DNA of 64,000 nt, taken from Selenomonadaceae bacterium. Lineage in GTDB: Bacteria; Bacillota; Negativicutes; Selenomonadales; Selenomonadaceae. Where the stretch lies: NCBI GenBank assembly GCA_017476005.1, contig JAFVEM010000027.1, positions 16,391 through 80,390 on the forward strand, in the 5' to 3' direction. Each line of letters begins with the position of its first letter. Position 1 is the first letter of the stretch. The notes beneath the pieces are model-generated. The model was not told the DNA's origin and ran no database searches. It was given only the letters and a program-made list of their open reading frames with translations. Both the position numbers and the translations under genes were made by a program. Shown in pieces: positions 17,863 to 25,794 of this stretch.

Positions 17863-20800
17863 ATGAGTAATTCACGGAAGAGGCGCCCTACGGATTGGGC
17901 AAAGCAGGTAAAGCTGGGACTGGCGGCCGGTCTAGCCCTCTCTTTGCCGTATTCGGCGGCAGAGGCGACGACGCTGACGGAATACGAGGCCATGCTTTCC
18001 GACGGGCTGACGAATCAGAGCGCAGCCGCTACCGATGCGGTGAGTACCACTACCAAAACCAGCCAGACGGCTATTTATGAAAGCTTGGTGACTGGCTACA
18101 AGAATTTGGCTTCTTACGCTGAAACGCAAGGCGACACGGCCAAACAGGCAAAGTACAAAGCCTTGGCCGAAAAATATCAGGATGCCATTGACGATTATGA
18201 CTCGACTTACAGCTCGGCGGTGACGAATTACAGTGCGCGCAATACGAAACTGGATTCATTTGCCACCGCCGCCAAGCAAAATGGAATTTTTGTCACCCAA
18301 AAGGATCCTGCCACCACTTCTGAAACCACTTCTACCAGTACGACTGCCGAAGACGGCACGGTGACTACCGTCACCACTACCACTACCACCACCAATAACA
18401 GATTCGCCAATGGCACTTACACGGGAGTATTAGTGGCCGGGGGTATGAAAGATAACGCTACGCTGTATGTGTATGATTCCACCATAAACGCTCCCAGCGG
18501 TGCCGATACCGCCGTGTGGGTGACTGATTCTCCCGATGGTGATACCACCGTTACGGACGGCAGTTATTCCTATGACTCAGCTACTTCCACCTCCACCAGC
18601 AAAAACATAGCGCGTCTGAATTTAACTGATGTGACCATTAACGGCGGTAGTACCGTGAACGCTGTCACGGTTGATTCCGGTTATCTCTACATGTCTGGGA
18701 ATCTCAACATCACCGGCGATATTGTGGTAAATGGCAAGGACACTAACCTTGGCACGACTTATTCCGGCACTCATGGCACGGCCAATATTCATTTCGATGA
18801 AGGCTCTACCCTCACTAACACGGGTATTTACGCTACGGCAGAGCGTAGCTTGGAAAATTACAACAGCAATGCCGCAGGTTTTGACAGTTCCACCTCCTAC
18901 TATTCTTCCTATTCCAATTATTACCCGTCAATTCTCGGTGGATATAAATACGATGATACCTATACTTCATACACCTACACACCTAGCGGCGTAGGTGTCA
19001 TAAACCTCTACAACGATGCAGACACCGCCTTCGATATTTCCAGCGGCGACTATGCAGGGACTAATGACGGCGGCAACTACCTAGCATTAGGCAGTAGCGG
19101 CAAGGAGGCCGGTACGATAAACTTGCAACAAGGCAAGTTCATCATCAACGATATACGGCGCGAGGGTTACGGCACTGATACGTTGACAACACGGTATTCT
19201 TCTACGTCATCCTCTCCTACAGTCAATATTTTGGACGGGGCTACGCTGATTCGTGAGGTCGCTTTCCCCACCGTTTCCGGTGATAAGAATTTCTTGCGGA
19301 TAAAAGACGGTCGTTTGGAAACGACTTCAAACATAATTTTCACCAATGCCGCTACCGCCTCGGTCACTGATCCGGGTTCAATCCTTACCAACGCCAATGA
19401 TACTATTGGTTTTGACAGCGGTTTTTTGCAACTTGACGATTCACAGTATAATCTCACCTACGCCAAAGCGGCGGCCGATAAACTGACGGCTACGGCCTCG
19501 GGGACTTACAGTTATAGTTATTATGATCCGGATTATGAGGGCGGCGGCACGGCCTTAGTCATGACCGGGGCGCTGGTTGATACCTCCGGTAGTGCTGTCT
19601 CTGCCGTGAATTTCTCCGACCTGTCGAGTTATACCGACAGACTTTTCCTTGATGGTGTAGCCATTTCCGCCGAAAAACAAAATTTGACGATAGACACCAC
19701 CGGCTCCACCAGTAGCACAGACACCACCGCCGTTTCCTCCAATAGCGTGTATGCTTCCCAGCTATATTTGCCCAAAGTAACCGATAGTTCCACCGCTCAC
19801 GAGGTTAATGTAACCAGCGGCACTTTGAGTTTGGGCGGCACTAGCGATGCAGCACTTATTTCCACAGAGGATAGCGCAGATGTGACGTTAAAGGTGGCCG
19901 GCGGCAGTGTAAACGTAGGCGGTGTAGCCGTAGATATTGATAATGGAACTCCGTCATATACGCTAGGAGCTACAGTAGAAGTTTCCAACGGCGGTAGCTT
20001 GAGTGTTGCTAGGGATGCTACTTTGACCGTCACAAAACCTGTTACGGCTAAAGATGGTTCTCTCACCGCAAGCGGTACGCTTAAAGTGTCTCAAACCGAC
20101 AGTAGCGTTGCCGATGTAACGGCGACAAATTCCAGTGTCACCGTAAATAGCGACGGCGCCATTTACGCCGACACCCTAACCCTCACCAATGACAGTTCTT
20201 CTACAGCCGCCAAATCGACCTTGACCATTTACGGTGGCACGGTAAACAATGCTGCCGAGAACGGCACCGGCGTTACCCTAAAGGCGGATTCAGGGACGGC
20301 CATCAATGTTTATGATGGTACCTTGGTGTTAGATTCCGACAGTTCTTTGACGGGTGCCACGGTATTTTTGGATCCTTCTACTTTTGCGGCGGCCGGCACT
20401 GATGTTGACTACGCTTTGGAGGTAGGAGCCGGCTCTACCGCCAGCCTCGGCACCACTGACACATCTTTGGCTACTACCGCTTTGACGGATGCCGGAGTGT
20501 CAGAGGGGGATACGGCGGTCTTGTATTTGGATTCGCCGATAACTTTGGCGAACACTGGGCGCATTACCGTCGATAACTCCATGACCACTTCAGCGGCTGC
20601 TACCGCCACCGCTAATACGGTCAATTTTGCCGCCGATTCATTGCTACTGGTTAATGCTAAGAACCTCGGCACCAGTGCCGCCATTACTTCCACGGACAGC
20701 ACTGGCGGTGCGTCATTCACGGTGGCTAACGGCTCCCAGCTCTACCTGAACAACGCTACCGCCGGACAGACTTACACCATTGCCAGCGGCTTCGGCACCA

Positions 20801-22029
20801 CTGATTATTCCGGCTGGACTGCCACCAATGCCGTTAAAGTCAATCGCTTAATCGACGGAACTTTTAACACCGCCAGCGGCACCGTTACCACCTCGCAAAA
20901 ATTCGTGGCCCAATCTACTTTAGCCGGTACCCTCCTTGCCAACAACCTAGACTCCATGATAGCCGGTGGCCAAAACGACACCGCCTCCACCAACGTAGCA
21001 ATTCGGGACATGAGCAACCTGATAGAGTGGGGCGCGGATCCTGCCGCAACCATTGCCTTTACCAACAATTTGGCTACGGCTCCGGAATCGGTAGGCGCTA
21101 CCGCCATTGGCGCGCACCAAGCTTTGTCCTCTGCGGAAACGGCTCTCGACCATCTTTCTTTACTGAATGTTGACGAGGCGCACACCGCCGATGTGTGGGT
21201 GAAACTGAATCGTAGCCGTCTCACCGGCGACAATATGGATCTTTCCGGCGGCGATACCGGCTTCCGCAATAATTACTTCGGTTTTGTGGCCGGTATGGAC
21301 TTCAAGGGCAGTGGTGAGAAGTACAAGAGCGGCGTTTACTTCAACTACGGTACCGGCAGCGCCGCCGGAGGCATCGCCCATGACGACAGCAAATCTTGGG
21401 GTCTGGGCTACTACGGGAATTTCATCAATGGACGCAACAATCTCATTTTTGACGTTTCCTATCAGCAGACCGAACATGACATCACCGCCGGGATTTACAA
21501 TCCGGCACAGCTCGCCTATCAGTCCTTTGACGCTTCGCCGAAAAATCAGGTGTTCAGCTTGGGTCTCAGGGAGGAATACGTCATCAATCAGGGCAAAGTG
21601 GATTTCATTCCTCATGTGGGCTTGCGTTATATGAACATCAGCACCCCAGATTACAGCGGCAGTTTGGGCGGCGCTACCTATATGCACTATAGGCCGGGTA
21701 CTCGTTCCGTGGTGATGTTGCCCGTTGGTATCGGCATGAAGTACAAGAGCGACAAATCCTCCAGCGGCTGGGTGAGCCAGTTTAGCGGCGACATTGGTTA
21801 TCGCTTCGCTTTGAGCGGACGGGATGGCCACATGGACGTGAATCTGGACGGCCTTTCCGGCAGAGACAACATTGACTACGGCGTGGTGGATCGCAGTACC
21901 TTCTACGGGGCTTTGGGCTGGTCGATGAAAAAGAATGACGACATTGTCTATGGTATCAGCTATAACTACGCTAAAGGAAGCTCCTTCCAAGACAATCGCC
22001 TGATGCTTTCTTTCCAGTGCAAATTCTGA
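17863..22029 (+). CDS. Autotransporter with helical N-terminus and beta-barrel
   Basis: 1,388 residues. A basic extended signal peptide (RKRRPTDWAKQVKLGLAAGL, cleavage near SAAEA) is followed by an unusual helical stretch (residues 35-120, Gln/Ala/Thr/Tyr-rich). A Ser/Thr-rich beta-solenoid-like passenger comes next, with runs such as TTVTTTTTTTNN and many ISGG/VNGG-like strands. The C-terminal 270 residues are an autotransporter barrel (NNYFGFVAGMDFKGSGEKYKSG) ending in LMLSFQCKF, with the usual terminal Phe. It exports its own passenger to the cell surface. Its ATG follows TAAGGAGCATTTATTGAA. There is no homopolymer switch here, unlike the other autotransporter. Confidence 0.9.
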   Translation: MSNSRKRRPTDWAKQVKLGLAAGLALSLPYSAAEATTLTEYEAMLSDGLTNQSAAATDAVSTTTKTSQTAIYESLVTGYKNLASYAETQGDTAKQAKYKALAEKYQDAIDDYDSTYSSAVTNYSARNTKLDSFATAAKQNGIFVTQKDPATTSETTSTSTTAEDGTVTTVTTTTTTTNNRFANGTYTGVLVAGGMKDNATLYVYDSTINAPSGADTAVWVTDSPDGDTTVTDGSYSYDSATSTSTSKNIARLNLTDVTINGGSTVNAVTVDSGYLYMSGNLNITGDIVVNGKDTNLGTTYSGTHGTANIHFDEGSTLTNTGIYATAERSLENYNSNAAGFDSSTSYYSSYSNYYPSILGGYKYDDTYTSYTYTPSGVGVINLYNDADTAFDISSGDYAGTNDGGNYLALGSSGKEAGTINLQQGKFIINDIRREGYGTDTLTTRYSSTSSSPTVNILDGATLIREVAFPTVSGDKNFLRIKDGRLETTSNIIFTNAATASVTDPGSILTNANDTIGFDSGFLQLDDSQYNLTYAKAAADKLTATASGTYSYSYYDPDYEGGGTALVMTGALVDTSGSAVSAVNFSDLSSYTDRLFLDGVAISAEKQNLTIDTTGSTSSTDTTAVSSNSVYASQLYLPKVTDSSTAHEVNVTSGTLSLGGTSDAALISTEDSADVTLKVAGGSVNVGGVAVDIDNGTPSYTLGATVEVSNGGSLSVARDATLTVTKPVTAKDGSLTASGTLKVSQTDSSVADVTATNSSVTVNSDGAIYADTLTLTNDSSSTAAKSTLTIYGGTVNNAAENGTGVTLKADSGTAINVYDGTLVLDSDSSLTGATVFLDPSTFAAAGTDVDYALEVGAGSTASLGTTDTSLATTALTDAGVSEGDTAVLYLDSPITLANTGRITVDNSMTTSAAATATANTVNFAADSLLLVNAKNLGTSAAITSTDSTGGASFTVANGSQLYLNNATAGQTYTIASGFGTTDYSGWTATNAVKVNRLIDGTFNTASGTVTTSQKFVAQSTLAGTLLANNLDSMIAGGQNDTASTNVAIRDMSNLIEWGADPAATIAFTNNLATAPESVGATAIGAHQALSSAETALDHLSLLNVDEAHTADVWVKLNRSRLTGDNMDLSGGDTGFRNNYFGFVAGMDFKGSGEKYKSGVYFNYGTGSAAGGIAHDDSKSWGLGYYGNFINGRNNLIFDVSYQQTEHDITAGIYNPAQLAYQSFDASPKNQVFSLGLREEYVINQGKVDFIPHVGLRYMNISTPDYSGSLGGATYMHYRPGTRSVVMLPVGIGMKYKSDKSSSGWVSQFSGDIGYRFALSGRDGHMDVNLDGLSGRDNIDYGVVDRSTFYGALGWSMKKNDDIVYGISYNYAKGSSFQDNRLMLSFQCKF

Positions 22030-22049
22030 TTGCGTTTTTAAAATTTAAG

Positions 22050-22075
22050 GGCGAGGGGCTGAATGGCGCCTCGCC
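22050..22075 (+). terminator. Hairpin after autotransporter
   Basis: GGCGAGG / CCTCGCC stem 20 nt after the autotransporter stop, followed by TTTGTG. The tail is weak, so termination may be partial and allow read-through into the next gene. Confidence 0.45.
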
Positions 22076-22093
22076 TTTGTGCGAGGTGAAATC

Positions 22094-22537
22094 ATGGGCG
22101 ACTTCGCCGACAAGTTTGCGGCTCACTTAGAGAAAACCGCTAATCAACGCTTTCGCCGGGAGGACTTGGAGGACGCCCAGCACAGCGTTATCTTCCGCAG
22201 CAGTGTGTCCATCAAGGGGCAACATGTACCCTTGGGGGTTATTTTCGACGACAGCATTTACGTCATCGTCAGGGCGAATCTGGCCTCCCATGCGGTGAAC
22301 GACCGCAACGATTACGAGGTGAGCCACTTCATCGCCAGACGAAATTTCGCCAGCAAGCTGTTCAAGTATTATCTCACCCCGGACACTTCGGTGGTGCTGG
22401 ACGCTTGCATTCCCATGCTCCCGGATAATTTCTCCCCGGAACTTATTGAGACGGTGATTCGCGTGGTGATTAAGGAACTGGCCAAACATCAACGGGAATT
22501 AACGGAGCTTATTTGGCAGGGGCAAGAGGAATCTTAA
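22094..22537 (+). CDS. Hypothetical protein, YbjN-like pattern
   Basis: 147 residues from ATG 22094 with GCGAGGTGAAA upstream. The layout is an N-terminal helix, a beta-rich middle (SVIFRSSVSIKGQHVPLGVIFDDSIYVIVRAN), then NFASKLFKYYLTPDTSVVLDACIPM and a C-terminal helix. This order resembles YbjN/secretion-chaperone-like domains, but the match is by pattern only. It follows the autotransporter by 65 nt, so it may be a helper of secretion or simply a neighbour. Confidence 0.6.
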   Translation: MGDFADKFAAHLEKTANQRFRREDLEDAQHSVIFRSSVSIKGQHVPLGVIFDDSIYVIVRANLASHAVNDRNDYEVSHFIARRNFASKLFKYYLTPDTSVVLDACIPMLPDNFSPELIETVIRVVIKELAKHQRELTELIWQGQEES

Positions 22538-22598
22538 AACACGCAAAATCACGGCCAAATAAAATAAAATTAGTCGCCGGAACACGATAAATTGATGA

Positions 22599-22627
22599 TT
22601 GACACTCCCCACTCCCTGATGTACAAT
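22599..22627 (+). promoter_or_regulatory. Strong promoter of wecA/tagO, with hairpin across it
   Basis: TTGACA (22599-22604), 17-bp spacer, TACAAT (22622-22627). The spacer contains CTCCCCACTCC, complementary to GGAGTGGGG at 22643-22651 just before the gene, so the DNA has a spaced inverted repeat across the promoter. Because one arm lies upstream of the start point, this is not an RNA terminator; it could be an operator. Confidence 0.75.
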
Positions 22628-22678
22628 GGGCTTGCTCATTGAGGAGTGGGGATTTTTCGTGAAGGAGTGCGACTTTGT

Positions 22679-23734
22679 ATGCCTGATTATATATTGGCTT
22701 TTGCTATTGCCATGGGGGCAGCGCTTCTGTTGACGCCGGGTGTCATTGTGCTGGCGGCAAAGACCGGCGCTTTAGACAAACCGGATGCGAGAAAAGTACA
22801 CAAGAAGCCCATTCCGCGCATCGGCGGTATCGGAATTTATGGGGCTTTTATGATAGCCATGCTGACGGTGGTCAGCGTGACACCTCTAAGTGACGAGGTC
22901 ACTTGGGAAATAACCGGCCTGATGGTGGGCGGCAGTTTGATTTTCCTCTTGGGTATCGTAGATGATTATAAAAATCTCCATCCCAAGGTGAAACTTTTGG
23001 GACAAATTATCGCCGCCACTGTTTTGGTTGTGGGTTTTGACGTGCGAATTGATTTTATCACCGATCCCTTCGGTGATTACCTTTTCTTGGAATACTTGGC
23101 CGTGCCGGCTACCCTCTTTTGGATAGTGGGGCTGACTAACACCGTGAATCTCATTGACGGTTTGGATGGTCTCGCAGCCGGGGTGGCTACCATCGCGGCG
23201 GTGACGATTTTCCTCGTGGCGTTGGAGCAGAGTTTCCTCTTGGTGGCGGTCTTAACGGCGGCGCTGGGAGGAGCGGCTTTTGGTTTCCTTTACTATAACT
23301 TCAACCCGGCCAAGATTTTCATGGGGGATTCCGGCAGTATGTTTTTAGGTTATATGCTGGCGGGCATTTCGGTTATCGGCGCGGTGAAAAGCGCCGCCAC
23401 CATCGCCCTCATCGTCCCCATTTTGGCCTTGGGGTTGCCCATCTTGGATACTACCTTCGCCATCATTCGCCGTTATCGCGGCGGCGTACCCATTTTCAAA
23501 CCCGACAAGGGACATTTGCACCATCGGCTCCTTGACCTTGGGTTCACCCAACGACAAGCGGTGCTTCTTATGTATGTGATCAGCGCCCTCTTGGGACTTA
23601 GCGCTGTGGCGCTCACCGAGGTCAGCGCGCAAATCGCCGTGGGGATTTTTGCCGTGGTGGTGTTGTCGGTACTTTTCGGCGCCAAAAAACTGGGTATTTT
23701 TCGTCTGAATCAGTCGCCTAATTATACCGGCTGA
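22679..23734 (+). CDS. wecA: Undecaprenyl-phosphate GlcNAc-1-phosphate transferase (WecA/TagO)
   Basis: 351 residues from ATG 22679 (GAAGGAG upstream); multi-pass membrane protein. The MraY/WecA motifs are clear: DDYKNLHPKVKLLGQ, TNTVNLIDGLDGLAAGV, FMGDSGSMFLG (catalytic Asp cluster) and HLHHRLLDLGFTQRQAV (sugar-nucleotide loop). It transfers a HexNAc-1-phosphate from UDP-GlcNAc to undecaprenyl phosphate, starting envelope polysaccharide or teichoic-acid-like polymers. The next gene makes UDP-ManNAc, which fits polymer synthesis. Confidence 0.93.
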   Translation: MPDYILAFAIAMGAALLLTPGVIVLAAKTGALDKPDARKVHKKPIPRIGGIGIYGAFMIAMLTVVSVTPLSDEVTWEITGLMVGGSLIFLLGIVDDYKNLHPKVKLLGQIIAATVLVVGFDVRIDFITDPFGDYLFLEYLAVPATLFWIVGLTNTVNLIDGLDGLAAGVATIAAVTIFLVALEQSFLLVAVLTAALGGAAFGFLYYNFNPAKIFMGDSGSMFLGYMLAGISVIGAVKSAATIALIVPILALGLPILDTTFAIIRRYRGGVPIFKPDKGHLHHRLLDLGFTQRQAVLLMYVISALLGLSAVALTEVSAQIAVGIFAVVVLSVLFGAKKLGIFRLNQSPNYTG

Positions 23735-23818
23735 AGTAGCCGGAGAAATTTTCGCCGCTAGAAGGGCAGGTGGTCTCCACCTGCTCCTTTGTTGTACGAA
23801 GGGAGCTTTTCGCTTATT

Positions 23819-24982
23819 ATGGAGAGAAAAATAAAGGTCATGACCGTTTTCGGCACCCGACCGGAGGCTATCAAAATGGCGCCGGTGGTGCTGGAGTTGA
23901 AAAAGCACCCGGAGGAAATCATCCCCTTGGTGACGGTAACGGCGCAACATCGGGAAATGCTCGACCAAGTGCTCAGTCTCTTCCAAATCACCCCGGATTA
24001 TGACCTAGATATAATGGCCGAGGGGCAAACCCTGTTTGACATAACCAGCCGGGCACTCATGGGGCTGGATAAAGTCTTTGGCGCCGAGAAGCCGGATATT
24101 GTCTTAGTCCATGGCGACACCACTACCACCTTTGCCGGCGCCTTGGCGGCCTATTATCATCAAATAACCGTGGGGCATGTGGAGGCCGGCCTTAGGACTT
24201 GGGACAAGTATTCCCCCTTCCCGGAGGAAATGAACCGCAAGCTCACCGGCTCCATCGCGGACTTGCATTTCGCCCCCACGGATACCTCCGAGCGAAATCT
24301 TTTAGCCGAATCGGTGACGCCGGAGCGAATTTACGTCACGGGCAATACCGTTATCGACGCTTTGCATCACACCGTCCGACCTGATTTTTCCTTTGCAGAT
24401 GATTTGCTGAAAAAAATAGATTTTGCCGGTAAGCGTATCGTCCTAGTAACCACCCATCGCCGGGAAAATTTAGGCGAACCCATGCGCCACGTTTATAAAG
24501 CCCTAAAACAGCTGACGGAGGAATTTGCCGACGTGGAAGTGGTTTTCCCGGTGCATCGCAATCCCAAAGTGCGAGAAGTGGTAAACGAGGAATTGGGAGG
24601 ACTTACCAAAGTTCATCTCATTGACCCCTTAGATTATGAACCCTTCGCCAATCTCATGGATAAAGCCCATCTAATCCTAACGGATTCCGGCGGCGTACAA
24701 GAAGAAGCCCCGGCTCTAGGAAAGCCCGTGCTGGTACTCCGGGACACCACCGAGCGCCCCGAAGCGGTATCAGCCGGTACGGTAAAACTCATCGGCACCG
24801 ATAGGGAAACGGTTTATGAGGAAGCTAAACTCCTGCTCACCGACGAGCAAGAATATCACCGCATGGCCGAAGCCTGCAACCCCTACGGCGACGGCAAAGC
24901 CGCCAAACGCATCATCGAGGCTATTCTCTACCAATACGGTCTAATCGACGACCCCCCGGCGCCTTTTTGCCCCAATGTTTGA
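23819..24982 (+). CDS. wecB: UDP-N-acetylglucosamine 2-epimerase (non-hydrolysing)
   Basis: 387 residues from ATG 23819 (GAAGGGAGC upstream; earlier in-frame starts have no site). Family motifs: VFGTRPEAIKMAPVVLEL at the start, VHGDTTTTFAGALAAYY, VGHVEAGLRTWD, TDSGGVQEEAPALGKPVLVLR and ERPEAV. The cytosolic enzyme converts UDP-GlcNAc to UDP-ManNAc for cell-surface polymers. It is 84 nt downstream of the transferase gene and likely in the same operon. Confidence 0.96.
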   Translation: MERKIKVMTVFGTRPEAIKMAPVVLELKKHPEEIIPLVTVTAQHREMLDQVLSLFQITPDYDLDIMAEGQTLFDITSRALMGLDKVFGAEKPDIVLVHGDTTTTFAGALAAYYHQITVGHVEAGLRTWDKYSPFPEEMNRKLTGSIADLHFAPTDTSERNLLAESVTPERIYVTGNTVIDALHHTVRPDFSFADDLLKKIDFAGKRIVLVTTHRRENLGEPMRHVYKALKQLTEEFADVEVVFPVHRNPKVREVVNEELGGLTKVHLIDPLDYEPFANLMDKAHLILTDSGGVQEEAPALGKPVLVLRDTTERPEAVSAGTVKLIGTDRETVYEEAKLLLTDEQEYHRMAEACNPYGDGKAAKRIIEAILYQYGLIDDPPAPFCPNV

Positions 24983-24985
24983 ATG

Positions 24986-25012
24986 AAAATTTTTCTCCCC
25001 CCTCGCCGGGGG
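24986..25012 (+). repeat. Left copy of a duplicated terminator stem flanking the TA pair
   Basis: AAATTTTTCTCCCCCCT followed by CGCCGGGGGA matches the sequence at 25559-25585 in 26 of 27 positions. Here the stem is not followed by a T-run (ATTACAATACGG instead), so it is a poor terminator. Confidence 0.7.
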
Positions 25013-25039
25013 ATTACAATACGGTCGAGGTGATATGAT

Positions 25040-25246
25040 ATGTTGACCGTCCAAGTAGCCACCGATGTTTTCACCGCCGCACCGCCTAAGGCAGACAGCA
25101 ACCTGTTGCCGGAAGAATACGACCGTATCATGCAGGAACTCTTGGCCGAACTGGAAAAAGGCGTTCGTTCCGGCGAAGAAGAAGGTTGGGTGAGTGCTGA
25201 CGAGTTACAGCGATTAGTAGATAGTTGGTGCGAGTCTAGGCTATGA
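25040..25246 (+). CDS. Antitoxin of a RelB/ParD-like TA pair
   Basis: 68 residues from ATG 25040 with CGAGGTGAT upstream. It is acidic and helical (PEEYDRIMQELLAELEKG, then SGEEEGWVSADELQRLVDSW), with the WVSADELQR tail typical of antitoxins paired with ParE/RelE toxins. The stop overlaps the toxin start by 4 nt (ATGA). Antitoxins neutralise the toxin and usually repress their own promoter. Confidence 0.85.
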   Translation: MLTVQVATDVFTAAPPKADSNLLPEEYDRIMQELLAELEKGVRSGEEEGWVSADELQRLVDSWCESRL

Positions 25247-25560
25247 GCTATGATGTGATTTATACTGTTGAAGCCAAAAGTGATGTCATGCAAATTTTGG
25301 CTGATGTTACCAGTGCCTCCGGCAGTGTCATGGTGGCTCATCGTTACACCAGTGAATTACTGGCGAAAATAAAAGCTCGTCGCGATTTTCCTCGCTCTGG
25401 CAAACCTCTTTATTACCAGGAAAAATTCACAGGCTATTATCTGCTGATCTACAAGGCATACTTAGTCTTTTATCGTGTATATGAAGCCCAACAGCAGATG
25501 GAAGTAGTCAGGATTCTTCCGGGAAAAATGGATTATAAAAAAGTCTTACTGCTTACTTAA
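25243..25560 (+). CDS. RelE/ParE-superfamily toxin
   Basis: 105 residues. The fold pattern is EAKSDVMQILADVTSASGSV (two N-terminal helices), FPRSGKPLYYQEKFTGYYLLIYKAYLVFYRVYE (central strands) and VVRILPGKMDYKKVLL (final strand with the conserved R and the late DY). This is ParE/RelE-type, but RNase versus gyrase activity cannot be told from sequence alone. It is followed at once by an intrinsic terminator. Confidence 0.85.
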   Translation: MSYDVIYTVEAKSDVMQILADVTSASGSVMVAHRYTSELLAKIKARRDFPRSGKPLYYQEKFTGYYLLIYKAYLVFYRVYEAQQQMEVVRILPGKMDYKKVLLLT

Positions 25561-25592
25561 ATTTTTCTCCCCCCTTGCCGGGGGAGTTTTTT
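25559..25592 (+). terminator. Terminator after the TA pair (right copy of the duplicated stem)
   Basis: CTCCCCC / GGGGGAG stem at 25566-25586 followed by TTTTTT. The first 27 nt duplicate the sequence at 24986-25012. Confidence 0.8.
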
Positions 25593-25602
25593 ATTGCCAT
25601 GC

Positions 25603-25711
25603 GGCAAGTCCCGTAAATTGGGGCTTGCCGACCCTACCTGTAGATCCTACAGGTAGAATTTTTTTGCCCAAAAACCAAAAAATTACCCAAAACCTGTAGA
25701 GCCTACAGTTT
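25603..25711. repeat. Cluster of palindromes upstream of tpsB
   Basis: There are three hairpins: GGCAAGTCCC / GGGGCTTGCC (25603-25629), a perfect 10-bp CTACCTGTAG / CTACAGGTAG with a 3-nt loop (25634-25656) followed by AATTTTTTTG, and a second CCTGTAG / CCTACAG copy (25691-25711). The middle one has the form of an intrinsic terminator. The repeated CTGTAGxxCTACAG core could also be an operator for the tpsB transcript. Confidence 0.55.
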
Positions 25712-25794
25712 ACAAAATCTCCAAAACAAACGACAATATCATAGAACTTTTCTCTGTTTTTTTAACGAATCCTATTCAAGGAGGTAAAAATCTC

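Noticed and set aside
21160..21990. 276-residue minus-strand frame inside the second autotransporter
   Set aside because: Antisense to the well-supported beta-barrel region with no start signal; a shadow of the barrel coding sequence.
22599..22660. Terminator-like hairpin before wecA read as a leader attenuator
   Set aside because: Its left arm lies in the spacer of a perfect promoter, upstream of the transcription start, so the RNA hairpin would not form from that promoter.
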